DNA from: Paenibacillus sp. CF384
GTDB lineage: Bacteria; Bacillota; Bacilli; Paenibacillales; Paenibacillaceae
Assembly: GCF_900106745.1 (NCBI RefSeq)
Contig: NZ_FNNV01000007.1
Span: 62,001-126,000, forward strand
DNA: 64,000 nt
Direction of reading: 5' to 3'
In this document: positions 1 through 8,742 of the stretch, in pieces
Layout: the number at the start of each line of letters is the position of its first letter
Position numbering within the stretch: position 1 is the stretch's first letter
The notes under the pieces: generated by a model
Databases searched by the model: none
Told to the model about the DNA's origin: nothing
Seen by the model: the letters and a program-made list of their open reading frames with translations, nothing else
Position numbers and translations under genes: made by a program

Positions 1-896
1 TCCCATCCGAAAATCCGTTTATATTCGCCGTTCTCATGGGCCATAATCTTAGGCGCATGCTTCGCACCCCACTGTGTGTACAGATGGGAGAACTCGAAGG
101 AACGTACGCCGGCCGCCAGACACATGTCCGCCCAGCGGTCCAGCTTCTCGAAACCAAACGAATACAGGCTGCCTGCCTTCTGGACATCCACCAGCTGTAC
201 GGTAGGCCGCTCTCCCCCGACAGCCGTATCGAGCGGCGGCGTGAACAGCGGCGTCAGCAGCAAATTAATGCCGTGCTTGACGGCTGTACCGATGAAGGCT
301 TCCAGCAAGCGCCAGTGTTCTTCGCTGAACACCGGTACGTTGTACTGCGTCGCAATACAATCGGTATGGAACCACTCGGTGTGGATCAGCTTCTGCTCAG
401 GCAGTTCGCGCGGAATGACCGTCAGCGCGAAGCTCTCTTGAGCAAGCTGCTCCCCTTCCGACGTTTCGAATGCTATATTCAGGTCGAATGTCCCGCCCTG
501 CTGAGCACGATCCACTTCTACCGTTACCCACACAGAGCTCCACACATTCGGGAGTGCCGTCACCCCACTGGTGGTGATCGGATACAGCGGATCGGGAAAT
601 AGTCCCGGCGTCGCTTGGAAGATCCGCGCATCATGATCGGCATACATAGGCATTTCTGATGGAACAAGGCCGACGGAGCGGACGGTTATGGGATTATTTT
701 GCAGCTGGGAGGTGACGGTTAGGTTGATGTTCTTGCGCATCTGCGCACTGCGATAGGCTACTTGAAACGAATAGACTTCTCCCCGGAGGGCGCTCCCCTT
801 CTGATAGGCAGGCTCTTGGAGCTCGCCGTCCTGGGCGAAGATTTTGACGAGTGAACTGACGCACCGCGTCTCCAGCTGGTTATGGTTTAGGGTCAT
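1..896 (-). CDS. DUF4091 / GH123-like glycoside hydrolase-type protein (3' end outside window)
   Basis: The reading frame is open from an ATG at 896 to the window edge, so about 298 N-terminal residues are visible and the C-terminus is missing. AAGGAGG lies 7 bases before the ATG. The first ~165 residues look like a beta-sandwich. A barrel-like region then begins near KLIHTEWFHTDC and continues through LLLTPLFTPPLDT, GFEKLDRWADMC and EFSHLYTQWGAKH. This order matches the DUF4091 family, which is related to GH123 N-acetylgalactosaminidase-like enzymes. Family assignment is from recall of these motifs; substrate and activity cannot be judged because the C-terminal half is absent. No signal peptide is visible, so it probably acts in the cytoplasm. 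It follows the CBM9-like gene after 25 bases, suggesting one operon. Confidence 0.68.
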   Translation of the reverse strand, partial: MTLNHNQLETRCVSSLVKIFAQDGELQEPAYQKGSALRGEVYSFQVAYRSAQMRKNINLTVTSQLQNNPITVRSVGLVPSEMPMYADHDARIFQATPGLFPDPLYPITTSGVTALPNVWSSVWVTVEVDRAQQGGTFDLNIAFETSEGEQLAQESFALTVIPRELPEQKLIHTEWFHTDCIATQYNVPVFSEEHWRLLEAFIGTAVKHGINLLLTPLFTPPLDTAVGGERPTVQLVDVQKAGSLYSFGFEKLDRWADMCLAAGVRSFEFSHLYTQWGAKHAPKIMAHENGEYKRIFGW

Positions 897-921
897 CGAT
901 ACTTCCTCCTTGAAATGATAA

Positions 922-1524
922 TTAGATGAGTACTAGCGTGCCAAATCGCTGCGGCTTATGAAAATTAACCAATCCCGTCGGCTGCCAGGCTTGATACTCG
1001 CGGATGCCATCCTGCCGTTCGTCGATCCGATAGAAGTTAACCCGCCAGCGGAGTCCCGCTTCCAGCGGCTTGCTGAACGTGTTCGCCGGAATACGGATGT
1101 CGTACATCCTTTGTCCCGGTTGAACCTCGCTCACCTCGGTATGCAGCCCCTCAATGTCCCATTCCGTATCGATTCCAACCGAACCGCTGCCGTCATTGGT
1201 AATCCGCGCATCGAATACGACGTTGCGGGGGCTGACCTCCAGCTCTATGTATTGGGTGCCGCTGCCATCCTCATCGATAAACACCTCTACCACGTCCTGG
1301 TTATACAGCGGCTCATCGCGCTCGCTGTAGTCCGAAACCATGTGCTTATCCTCGCAGTGGAACTGAATCCGCAACGCCTCCGCCGTCCATCCGCAGCGAA
1401 CCTTCGTCCATTCCGTCGGCGCGTCACCGCTTACCGTATCGCGCAATAAGATCCATTCACTATCCATACCAGTAGTCTCGCTGATTCGCTTACATGCGTA
1501 GACTTGCTGATCATTTGTGTCCAT
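922..1524 (-). CDS. Carbohydrate-binding family 9 (CBM9)-like protein
   Basis: A 200-residue protein built of a single beta-sandwich domain resembling family 9 carbohydrate-binding modules. Typical pieces are VRCGWTAEALRIQFHCEDKH, the acidic strand QDVVEVFIDEDGSGTQYIELEVSP and the closing motif WQPTGLVNFHKPQRFGTLVL. The ATG at 1524 is preferred because GAGGTGG precedes it by about 9 bases; an in-frame start 12 codons upstream has no well-spaced ribosome site. There is no signal peptide and no catalytic domain. Stand-alone proteins of this kind are common in Paenibacillus next to glycosidases. Here it precedes the DUF4091 gene and is probably its operon partner. The sugar bound is unknown. Confidence 0.72.
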   Translation of the reverse strand: MDTNDQQVYACKRISETTGMDSEWILLRDTVSGDAPTEWTKVRCGWTAEALRIQFHCEDKHMVSDYSERDEPLYNQDVVEVFIDEDGSGTQYIELEVSPRNVVFDARITNDGSGSVGIDTEWDIEGLHTEVSEVQPGQRMYDIRIPANTFSKPLEAGLRWRVNFYRIDERQDGIREYQAWQPTGLVNFHKPQRFGTLVLI

Positions 1525-1668
1525 CCTACGGTCCACCTCAGTTCCACTAGAATCTTCCATGCCTCTATCATCATCATAGCTAATCCCAGTGCCGATTGAT
1601 TTAGCATAAAGGGATAAAATTTAGACGATTCCGAGATCACGGGTATGCGGGCTGATAGGGATAAAAAC

Positions 1669-1693
1669 AAAAACCTCCCTGAGGGAGGTTTTT
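1669..1693 (-). terminator. Rho-independent terminator of the diguanylate cyclase gene
   Basis: A near-perfect hairpin (AAAACCTCCCT / AGGGAGGTTTT) follows the stop at 1701 by a few bases. On the minus strand it runs into TTTTTGTTTTT. It separates the cyclase from the CBM9-like operon downstream. Confidence 0.85.
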
Positions 1694-1700
1694 CACTTGC

Positions 1701-3641
1701 TTAGCTAGTGCCGACTTCGGGATGCTGCTTCTTGCTGCTTGCGGCGGCATCGTTGTAGAAGCAGAATGTGCCTCTGCCGATTGTTTTGGCCTCATACATC
1801 GCTTGATCCGCGTATTGGAGCAGCTTCGTCGCATCCATGGCGTCATCCGGATAGATTGCGATCCCGATGCTGGCCGAAATCTGAATTCGATTGCCGTCTA
1901 CGATATCAAGCTGCCGAATGGCGCCAATGAGATCAAAGGCCAGCTCCTCCTGCCGGATGTCTCCAACTGCTTCATCCACAAGTATGACGAACTCGTCGCC
2001 TGCCCATCTGGCACAGGTACCGTAGCCACCCATTCCGGTTTTGAGCAGCGCCCCAACCTCCTGCAGCAATCGGTCGCCCATTTCGTGGCCGAGTGTATCG
2101 TTAACTCGCTTGAAGCCATCCAGATCCATGAAGAAGACGGCAAAAGAAGTTCCTGCCTCTGATGCTCTTCGCATCGCAATGCGCAGCCGCTCATTAATGT
2201 ATCTGCGATTCGGCAGGCCGGTCAGGTCGTCGTAATGCGCTTTGCGCTCTTCATCGGTTCGATCGCCGAACGTGAAGAGATGACCATGCAGCAGACCGCC
2301 ATCCTTGCTGATAATCGGGCTGACGTAGCATTCATAATGGCGCAGTTCACCGCCTTCCTTATGGAAGGCAACACGCTCCCGGAACGGCTGCAGCCGCTGC
2401 TCAAAATATTGCTTAATCTGATCGCCCAAGCTGCCATAATCAGCCCGCATCTCTTTGCAATAGATCGCGAGCGACTGTCCGACGGATAGCTCTCGTCCGA
2501 ACATCGTTTTGAATCTGCGATTGACGAAGACGACACGTCCATCGCTGTCGCACATCGCAATCGACTCGTGGCTGGATTCCAGCATCCGTTCGATGATTTT
2601 GTTCTGCTCGGCGATGGTCTGCTCACCTAGACGGCTCTTCGCAAAGAGGGATTTGTAGCGGCTCTCGCTGTCCGTTACTTGGGTGTAGAGCTCTGTCATT
2701 TTGTAATACATTTTCGTAAACTCGTAGATCATGCCTGCCAGTACGATATTGGCGCAAATGAAGGTGTCCAGCTTCGAGACGTACCAGCCTATGCTGAATC
2801 GATTACCGCCGCTCATATTGATGCCGACATCCAGCACGGTTGCAAGCAATGCCACGCACAGCCAGGAGGAGGTTACGGTGCTTCCTTTGGTCATGTAATA
2901 ATAGAGGGCTAGTGCAAGCAGGCTGATTATCAGCGTAGTCAGGCCAAATCCATACATGGCGAGCGGCGTGATGCGACCATGATCCATTAGAACGGGAAGC
3001 TTGTCGTGCAAGGCTAGCGACACATACCCGATTCCTGCCACCACTGCAAGTACTGCAGCTCCTGTCAGAATGGTCATGAGTCGCGCGGTTTCGTCGCGAA
3101 GGCGTACCTGCTTGTACTTGACCTCGGTGACGATATGAAGCAGGATCGCGATGGGGAATCCCAGATGCCAGAGGGAATAGATATATTCGGCTGACTGATT
3201 GCCCCCCATGAGGAACTTCGGTTCTGGGCTGTGTTCCATGCCTGGGCCTGGGCCTGGGCCCGGCCCCGGTCCTTGCATGATGGGACCCGGACCGAAACCA
3301 TCAGGCGGTATGATCCCTGGAAAAGAGAACAAATATAGAATCGTCATGCAAGCCGAATAGAAGTAGCCTCCTGCCAAGATGAGAATGGAAGGAGAACGGC
3401 TGACTTTGAACTGGCTGTAGAGCACGAACACCGTAATGAGCTCGAAGCAGATAACCGCGGAGCATAGTGCGGACAAGAACGCATTATTATTGGGCACCGT
3501 TATATGCGCAAACGGTAGGGAAGCAAGCGAGGCAAGCGCTATAATCGCACCAACGATAAAAGCAAATCTGCGCTGTGAAGGGTTGGATTCTAACGTAAAT
3601 AACGTATAGGCGAGCGTGCCTGACGATGCTGGTTTCTTCAT
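1701..3641 (-). CDS. Membrane diguanylate cyclase with MASE4-like, PAS and GGDEF domains
   Basis: Predicted to make cyclic di-GMP. The first ~270 residues carry about eight membrane segments and resemble the MASE4 sensory domain. Between two segments lies an odd loop rich in Gly-Pro repeats (about residues 92-115). A PAS domain follows (about 340-460, with MCDSDGRVVFVNRRFKTMFG). The GGDEF domain begins at DDLTGLPNRR. Its signature reads AGDEF instead of GGDEF, a variant still found in active cyclases. The RxxD inhibitory site normally five residues upstream is absent, so product feedback at that site is not expected. Start: ATG at 3641 with GTGGAGG directly upstream; the longer GTG start would lie in that ribosome site. 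It is a single-gene unit with its own terminator. Confidence 0.88.
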   Translation of the reverse strand: MKKPASSGTLAYTLFTLESNPSQRRFAFIVGAIIALASLASLPFAHITVPNNNAFLSALCSAVICFELITVFVLYSQFKVSRSPSILILAGGYFYSACMTILYLFSFPGIIPPDGFGPGPIMQGPGPGPGPGPGMEHSPEPKFLMGGNQSAEYIYSLWHLGFPIAILLHIVTEVKYKQVRLRDETARLMTILTGAAVLAVVAGIGYVSLALHDKLPVLMDHGRITPLAMYGFGLTTLIISLLALALYYYMTKGSTVTSSWLCVALLATVLDVGINMSGGNRFSIGWYVSKLDTFICANIVLAGMIYEFTKMYYKMTELYTQVTDSESRYKSLFAKSRLGEQTIAEQNKIIERMLESSHESIAMCDSDGRVVFVNRRFKTMFGRELSVGQSLAIYCKEMRADYGSLGDQIKQYFEQRLQPFRERVAFHKEGGELRHYECYVSPIISKDGGLLHGHLFTFGDRTDEERKAHYDDLTGLPNRRYINERLRIAMRRASEAGTSFAVFFMDLDGFKRVNDTLGHEMGDRLLQEVGALLKTGMGGYGTCARWAGDEFVILVDEAVGDIRQEELAFDLIGAIRQLDIVDGNRIQISASIGIAIYPDDAMDATKLLQYADQAMYEAKTIGRGTFCFYNDAAASSKKQHPEVGTS

Positions 3642-3841
3642 GTCGACCTCCACAATAAATCTGTGGTGACATCATTCGACATGCTATCCAGAAAACCCTC
3701 TTTATGGCAAGTTGAGCGTGCGAATCCGGAGGCGAATTCGAGGGGCAATGGCGGGCGATGCGGCGAAATCTGGCGATTTCGCTCCTTGTGCGGTAACTGG
3801 TACCTCTCTTCATCCACCTCCTCTCACCTTTAGAGAAATAA

Positions 3842-3898
3842 CCGCTTATTCCACTAGAAATCAGCTAGTTTGACCACTTTAAGCGGTATTGCCGCTTA
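3842..3898. repeat. Nested inverted repeats in an intergenic region
   Basis: In the 374-base gap 3642-4015, CCGCTTA at 3842 pairs with TTAAGCGG ending at 3886. Inside this lies ACTAG...CTAGT (3853-3869). A further CCGCTTA copy follows at 3892. It could be a small dispersed intergenic repeat or a regulatory stem. Apart from this and the terminator at 3950-3999 nothing else is recognised in the gap. Confidence 0.4.
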
Positions 3899-3949
3899 CA
3901 GTATTTGAATAGCTCGGGTTTGACCGGGCAGCGTGGAAACAGAGCGCAT

Positions 3950-3999
3950 AACAAAGAAGCTACCTCACTCCATCCGGTAAACGCGGATGATGAGGCAGC
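3950..3999 (-). terminator. Probable terminator of the coiled-coil secreted protein gene
   Basis: GCTGCCTCA (minus strand) pairs with TGAGGTAGC, and an inner ATCCG pairs with CGGAT, around a GTTTAC loop. The T-tract that follows is weak (TTCTTTGTT). It lies 17 bases after the stop at 4016. Confidence 0.6.
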
Positions 4000-4015
4000 C
4001 TCGCCTGCTGTAAAA

Positions 4016-4543
4016 CTAGACGCCAATCGAAGTGAGCAGCGTTTGCAGATTTTGCTGCAAGGTCAATACTTGCTGCTTCACCTGGATGATTTGTTCCTTG
4101 AGCGCGATGATTTGCGTGAGATCCGCTGTACCCGCATCTGTGTTGCCGGCTTGCTTAGCGGCCTTGACTTGTGCCCATAGCGCCTGCTTCTGCGTACGAA
4201 GCGCTTGAATGGAGTCATGCTGCGATTGAATCTGCTGCGTCAGCTGTTTCAGCGATGCCTTCAGCTTTGCTCTTTGCTCTTTCGGCATCGCCTTTACCGC
4301 CGATTTGTTGACGGCATGCAGCGATTTGATTTGAGCCGCCAGCGCTTGCTGCTCCGCTCGCAATGTAACGAGCTGGCTCTTAAGCGCCGCAGTTTGCGCC
4401 TTCCACTCGGCATGCTGCCCTTTCTTGGCGGATGCTGCACCACCGTCGGCATTTGCGCTGTCTGCGAATACCGCTTGAGCGGATCCTGCCGTAAGCGCCA
4501 GTCCGATTACGACTGCCGCCAGTTTTTTGCCCAGCATGTTCAT
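4016..4543 (-). CDS. Small secreted alpha-helical (coiled-coil) protein
   Basis: A 175-residue protein with a clear signal peptide: MNMLGKKLAAVVIG then a hydrophobic run ending AQAVFADS. The mature part is almost all helix, rich in Gln, Ala, Lys and Leu with heptad spacing (LKSQLVTLRAEQQALAAQI, LKQLTQQIQSQHDSIQALR, IQVKQQVLTLQQNLQTLL). No Cys and no catalytic motif were seen. Start: ATG at 4543 has AGGAGGAG seven bases upstream; longer in-frame starts lack a ribosome site. It lies 74 bases after the kinase gene of a two-component system on the same strand. That invites comparison with extracytoplasmic helical proteins under envelope-stress control, but no specific family is recognised and the function is unknown. 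Confidence 0.75.
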   Translation of the reverse strand: MNMLGKKLAAVVIGLALTAGSAQAVFADSANADGGAASAKKGQHAEWKAQTAALKSQLVTLRAEQQALAAQIKSLHAVNKSAVKAMPKEQRAKLKASLKQLTQQIQSQHDSIQALRTQKQALWAQVKAAKQAGNTDAGTADLTQIIALKEQIIQVKQQVLTLQQNLQTLLTSIGV

Positions 4544-4616
4544 CTTATTCTCCTCCTGTTGCCCATCGATTTGACTTACATGCTCAACTCTACCGCGCAA
4601 ATGTTTCAAAAGTTTG

Positions 4617-6038
4617 TCATGACCGCTGCAGAGGCAGCTCCACGATCATCACCGTTCCTGCTCCCAATGTGGATTCCGCCCGAATAGTCCCGCCGTGGGC
4701 TTGCACAATGTAACGGGAAATCGTGAGCCCCAGCCCCGATCCCCTAGACGTGCGGCTGGATTCTGCTTTGTACAAACGTTCAAACAAGCGCGGAATATGC
4801 TCGGCGGCAATGCCGCGGCCATTGTCCGCAACCGCTAGCACGGCCATGCCGCGGGCATCAGTACGAAGCCGCACTTGAACCGTTGTTCCGGCAGGGTTAT
4901 GATCGAGCGCATTGCCGATCACATTCAGAATTACTTGCCGCAGCCGCTGCGGATCACCCTGCAGCATGACAGGCTTAGCGGCGTCAGAGTCGATGGCGCT
5001 ATCCGTCTCCAAGCGCATCCCTAGTTCCTCGGCCTTAAGCGTGCACTGATGCGCCGTCTGCAGGCAGAGCTCCGCGAAATCGATCACTTTCATGTCGTAC
5101 TTGATCTGATGCTCTTCGAACGCGGACAGCTCACTGAGCGTATCGATCAAATGGTTCAGTCGCAGCAGCTCCGCCAAAGAAAGCTTCACAAACTCCGTCT
5201 GCTCACTCTCCGTCAAGATGCGATCGGTTAATGCCTGCAGCGTCCCTCGGATGCTCGTAAGCGGCGTTCGAAGCTCATGCGCAATATCCATAAGCAGCTT
5301 TCTTCGCTGCTCCTCAATACGTTCGATTCGTTCCGCCATCATATTGAAGGAAACGCCTAGTCTCGCCAGCTCATCGTCGCCTCGGACTTCGACCCGACTG
5401 GAGAAATCACCTCCGGCCACCTTATCCGCGGCTTCGCTCATCCGCTGAATCGGCCGGACAAATCTGCGCGCGGCATACCATAGCAGCACAACTAAAGGCC
5501 CCGCGCACAGGAGCACCACCAGCCAGATGCTTCTGCGTATCGGCGCGGCAAGCTGCTTGGCGTCGGCTACAGATGAGTAAATAAAAGCGGAAGCAATCAC
5601 TTGCCCGTCACGCTGCAGCGGAAAGCCGATAATGAGCATTTTCTCGTTATCCTGCTTACGGAACTTTGCAATCTTCTCCACGCGGTTCCCTTCATTGACA
5701 GTGACAATCCAGCTTTTCACATCCGGATGCACTCCAACCTCGTACAGTCCCTGCTTCAAATACTTCACTTTGCGGCCGACGATGCTGATTTGCACTTTAT
5801 TTTCCTGCTCAATCCGCTTCAGCTCTTTCTTAAATCCGCCGGTCGTCATATGGCCCTGCTCCAGCTGCCGGTACGCCGCCTCAACAGTCGCTGCCCGCTC
5901 ATTCAATCGATCCAAGCCCTGACGATAGAAATCCCGCTGCACCAGCCAACTAATCACAACAGTAAGCAGCAGCAAAATCGTGATCGTGATGCACACGGAA
6001 GCAGCCAGCCATTGGCGAAATATGGAATTTAGCTTCAT
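4617..6038 (-). CDS. Sensor histidine kinase, BaeS/PhoR type
   Basis: A 473-residue membrane kinase. Membrane segments lie at about residues 12-34 and 170-190 and flank an extracytoplasmic sensor domain. A HAMP domain follows (RPIQRMSEAADKVAGGDFSS). The H-box DIAHELRTPL carries the phospho-accepting His at about residue 254. The ATPase region shows the N-box NVIGNALDHNP, the G1 box DNGRGI and the G2 box GSGLGL. The ATG at 6038 overlaps the stop of the response-regulator gene (ATGA), and GAGGTGGGGAG precedes it. The pair is therefore translationally coupled. The signal is unknown; the downstream secreted helical protein is a plausible target or accessory. Confidence 0.93.
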   Translation of the reverse strand: MKLNSIFRQWLAASVCITITILLLLTVVISWLVQRDFYRQGLDRLNERAATVEAAYRQLEQGHMTTGGFKKELKRIEQENKVQISIVGRKVKYLKQGLYEVGVHPDVKSWIVTVNEGNRVEKIAKFRKQDNEKMLIIGFPLQRDGQVIASAFIYSSVADAKQLAAPIRRSIWLVVLLCAGPLVVLLWYAARRFVRPIQRMSEAADKVAGGDFSSRVEVRGDDELARLGVSFNMMAERIERIEEQRRKLLMDIAHELRTPLTSIRGTLQALTDRILTESEQTEFVKLSLAELLRLNHLIDTLSELSAFEEHQIKYDMKVIDFAELCLQTAHQCTLKAEELGMRLETDSAIDSDAAKPVMLQGDPQRLRQVILNVIGNALDHNPAGTTVQVRLRTDARGMAVLAVADNGRGIAAEHIPRLFERLYKAESSRTSRGSGLGLTISRYIVQAHGGTIRAESTLGAGTVMIVELPLQRS

Positions 6039-6772
6039 TCGCTCCCCACCTCGAACTTGTAGCCGACTCCCCAAATCGTCGTAAGCTGCCAGCCTTGTCC
6101 AGCTCCAAGCTTGCGCCGAATGCGCTGAATGTAGAGGTCCACGACACGATCCTCACCTTCGTAGTCCCAGCCCCAAATCTGAGCGATGAGATCCTCCCTT
6201 GTATACACCCGCTCCGGATGAGCCGCAAGCCATGCCAGCAGATCAAATTCACGCCGCGTTAAGCTGACCGACTCCTTATTGATGGAGACCGTGAACGCAT
6301 CGAGCTTCAGCTGCAGGTTGCCTACAGACAGCAGCTTCCCGCCTTCTCTATCCCCACCTTTAGCGTTTTCCCGTTCCCCTTCAGCTTCCCGCCTGCTCTG
6401 ATGCCGCTCCTCTCTTCGCAACAGCGCATCGATGCGAGCAAGCAATTCATTCGGATCAAATGGCTTCACCATATAATCGTCTGCGCCGATTTGAAGACCC
6501 TCTATACGATCATGTACTTCACTACGTGCCGTTAACATGACAACAGGCGTGAAATCGCCCGCTTCCCGCAGCTGCTTGCAGACCGCCCATCCATCCAGGC
6601 GAGGCAGCATAAGATCAAGCACGATCAGTTGAAAGTGCCCCGCTTTAATCTTCTCCAACGCATCTTGGCCGTCGAAAGCCTCCTCCACCTCGTACCCGTT
6701 CTTGGTTAAGTAAAGCTTCGTAATTTTGACGATAGAAGGATCGTCATCTACGAGCAATATCCGCCTTGGCAT
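6035..6772 (-). CDS. OmpR/PhoB-family response regulator
   Basis: A 245-residue regulator. The receiver domain has the acidic pocket LLVDDD, the phospho-acceptor Asp in VLDLMLPRLDGW (about residue 52), Thr in VVMLTARSE and Lys in MVKPFD. The C-terminal winged helix carries LTRREFDLLAWLAAHPERV and VVDLYIQRIRRKLG. The linker between them is long and strongly charged (RREERHQSRREAEGER and onward, about 25 residues), which is unusual for the family. The ATG at 6772 is preceded by AGGAGGAGG at ideal spacing; the longer reading frame is not needed. It is first gene of the unit regulator-kinase, with the secreted helical protein possibly third. Confidence 0.93.
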   Translation of the reverse strand: MPRRILLVDDDPSIVKITKLYLTKNGYEVEEAFDGQDALEKIKAGHFQLIVLDLMLPRLDGWAVCKQLREAGDFTPVVMLTARSEVHDRIEGLQIGADDYMVKPFDPNELLARIDALLRREERHQSRREAEGERENAKGGDREGGKLLSVGNLQLKLDAFTVSINKESVSLTRREFDLLAWLAAHPERVYTREDLIAQIWGWDYEGEDRVVDLYIQRIRRKLGAGQGWQLTTIWGVGYKFEVGSE

Positions 6773-6863
6773 CGGTGCCTCCTCCTGTCCTGTCCATATT
6801 CCGTATGATATAGCCAAATTATAAGCGACGTTTCGGCCTCATGGGTGAAGAAATCCCGACCAT

Positions 6864-6909
6864 AACGAAAAACCCCGTTACCAACTCATCGGAGTCGATA
6901 ACGGGGTTT
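6864..6909 (-). terminator. Terminator downstream of the MFS exporter
   Basis: AAACCCCGTTA pairs with TAACGGGGTTT around a 19-base loop. On the minus strand it is followed by TTTTTCGTT. It lies about 75 bases after the exporter stop, with a perfect palindrome in between. Confidence 0.85.
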
Positions 6910-6933
6910 GCTCCTTTCGCATGAATATAACAC

Positions 6934-6947
6934 TAACGTTAACGTTA
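6934..6947. promoter_or_regulatory. Perfect palindrome TAACGTTAACGTTA after the MFS gene
   Basis: A 14-base perfect palindrome in the 3' region of the exporter transcript. Its core, TAACGTTAACGT, recurs exactly at 8758-8769, in the promoter of the MerR gene that heads the same unit. A second binding site for that MerR protein is a possible reading, not a demonstrated one. Confidence 0.5.
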
Positions 6948-6982
6948 TATTTTGAGCCAAAAAAAGGACGTACCTTCTGCAA

Positions 6983-8251
6983 TTAATGAGCTTCCGCCTC
7001 ATCTACATGCTTCAAGTGTTTGCGGTTCAGCCAGATGACGATAACCGCTAGTACGACGAAGCCGCCGCCGATATAGAATGGTGCGTGGAAATCAAACCAC
7101 TCCGCAAATTTAACCGCATAGTAGGGTGCAAGCGCACCGCCGATGAAACGCAGGAAGCTGTAAGCAGCCGATGCCGTGGGACGTTCAACTGGAGCAGCGT
7201 TCATCACCGCGGTTGTAATGAGTGTATTGTTATTGCCTAGGAATGCGCCGGCTAAGATGACCATCGCAATAATGACTGACTTCTCCGTTGTCCAATAGCC
7301 CATGACGAACAAAGTTACCGCGAAGAGAAGGAGCTGCACGCACATCGATTTCACAGTGCCGTAGCGCTTTTGCAATTTGGGGGCCGTAACAACGGATGTA
7401 AATGCGAGCAGCAATCCCCATCCGAGGAACACGTAACCAAGGCCGTGCACATCAACGTGATGCAGGTGGCCAAGTACAAGCGCCGCGTAGACAAGCAAGG
7501 TGAAGAATCCGAAATTATAAAGGGCAGCCGAGATCCCAAAGATCAGCAGCGCGCGATGTTTGAGTGCACGGAAAGGATCCAGCAAGGAAACTTTCTTCTT
7601 AATCGGTGTCACGGCGGCAGGAGACTTGGCCGCCTTCGGCATCATGAACAAGATCAAACAGAACGCCAGTACCATTAACCCGGCAACGCCATAGAACGGA
7701 CTTCTCCACGAGATCGCGCCTAGCTCCCCGCCAAGCAGCGGTCCGACCGAGATCCCAAGTCCGACTGCTACTTCGAACAAGATGATCGATTTGCCGACAC
7801 CGACGCGGGATAACGAAACGATGGCAGACAACGCGGTTGCGACGAAGAAAGCATTACCCAGTCCCCATCCTGCGCGCAGCCAAACGATTTCCATGACATC
7901 GCCTGCACTGCCCGCGAGCGCAGAAAACACGGCAATGAGGACGATGCCGGCAAGCAGCATTCGCTTAATGCCTAGCCTCGAGGAGATCACTCCCGTAATC
8001 AGCATGGCAACGGCCATAACCGCGTTATAGCTAGTAAACAGCAAGGTCAGCTGACTGTCAGAGGCATGCAGCTGATCCTTCATCATCGGCAGGATTGGGT
8101 CAACAAGACCCAGTCCCATAAAAGCAATGATACTTGCAAAAGCGATCGCCCACACGGCAATCGGCTGATTAAACATAGAGTTACTCTTCTGTGCACTCGG
8201 CTTCAAAGGGGCTTGCGGCGCTGCTTTATGCGCTGTATTAGGTGTTGACAC
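6983..8251 (-). CDS. MFS multidrug exporter (YfmO-like), 12-TM
   Basis: A 422-residue major facilitator with about 12 membrane segments. It belongs to the drug:H+ antiporter-1 type. The motif region after TM2 reads ISSRLGIKRMLLAG, close to the conserved MFS motif A, and GPLLGG with GISVGP resembles antiporter motif C. The start is GTG at 8251 with GAAGGAG seven bases upstream. The gene follows the MerR regulator after 15 bases. A MerR-then-MFS pair resembles yfmP-yfmO of Bacillus subtilis, where YfmP controls the efflux gene. That analogy is by arrangement and family, not by alignment. Likely exports a toxic small molecule that the MerR protein senses. Confidence 0.85.
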   Translation of the reverse strand: MSTPNTAHKAAPQAPLKPSAQKSNSMFNQPIAVWAIAFASIIAFMGLGLVDPILPMMKDQLHASDSQLTLLFTSYNAVMAVAMLITGVISSRLGIKRMLLAGIVLIAVFSALAGSAGDVMEIVWLRAGWGLGNAFFVATALSAIVSLSRVGVGKSIILFEVAVGLGISVGPLLGGELGAISWRSPFYGVAGLMVLAFCLILFMMPKAAKSPAAVTPIKKKVSLLDPFRALKHRALLIFGISAALYNFGFFTLLVYAALVLGHLHHVDVHGLGYVFLGWGLLLAFTSVVTAPKLQKRYGTVKSMCVQLLLFAVTLFVMGYWTTEKSVIIAMVILAGAFLGNNNTLITTAVMNAAPVERPTASAAYSFLRFIGGALAPYYAVKFAEWFDFHAPFYIGGGFVVLAVIVIWLNRKHLKHVDEAEAH

Positions 8252-8266
8252 TTACACTCCTTCTTT

Positions 8267-8695
8267 CTACGTAGTGGTTTGATCCAGCGCGTCGGTAACG
8301 CGCTTCTTAATTTTTACTAATTCCTCGCGAAACTCCTTCATCTTCTCAAGCTTATGATCAATCATTTGCATCTGTTTATCGATCGTGTGCCCTACCTCCA
8401 CCAGCTGCTTTCGCTTCTGCTCCGCTTCCTCCGTTTGCCTGTAAGCATCGCGATGCTGCATAAGCTGTTCACGAATCGCGACGAAATCGATAATTTCCTG
8501 CAGCGAGAAACCAAGCACATCTCTAGCGTTGATGATCTGCTTGAGCCGCTCGATATGCATACGCGTATATAAACGCGTTCCGCCATCGGTCCGCTCCGGC
8601 GAAGGCAGTAACCCAATCTCCTCATAATACCGGATCGTTCGTTTCGTCAAACCGCTCTCTTTGGCGACATCATCGATCTTATAACGATCTTCCAT
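8267..8695 (-). CDS. MerR-family transcriptional regulator (YfmP-like)
   Basis: A 142-residue regulator with the N-terminal winged helix YKIDDVAKESGLTKRTIRYY followed by EEIGLLPSPERTDGGTRLYT. A long dimerisation helix follows, and then a short C-terminal helix rich in Lys and Glu. No Cys-rich metal site is present, so an organic effector is more likely than a metal. The ATG at 8695 has GGGAGGAGG at good spacing; the upstream in-frame ATG at 8734 has none. It heads a two-gene unit with the exporter and is probably autoregulated through the ACGT-rich promoter just upstream. Confidence 0.9.
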   Translation of the reverse strand: MEDRYKIDDVAKESGLTKRTIRYYEEIGLLPSPERTDGGTRLYTRMHIERLKQIINARDVLGFSLQEIIDFVAIREQLMQHRDAYRQTEEAEQKRKQLVEVGHTIDKQMQMIDHKLEKMKEFREELVKIKKRVTDALDQTTT

Positions 8696-8742
8696 TGTGT
8701 TCCTCCTCCCTATCTTTGAATTAGAGTGTTTCATTTGTTTTC

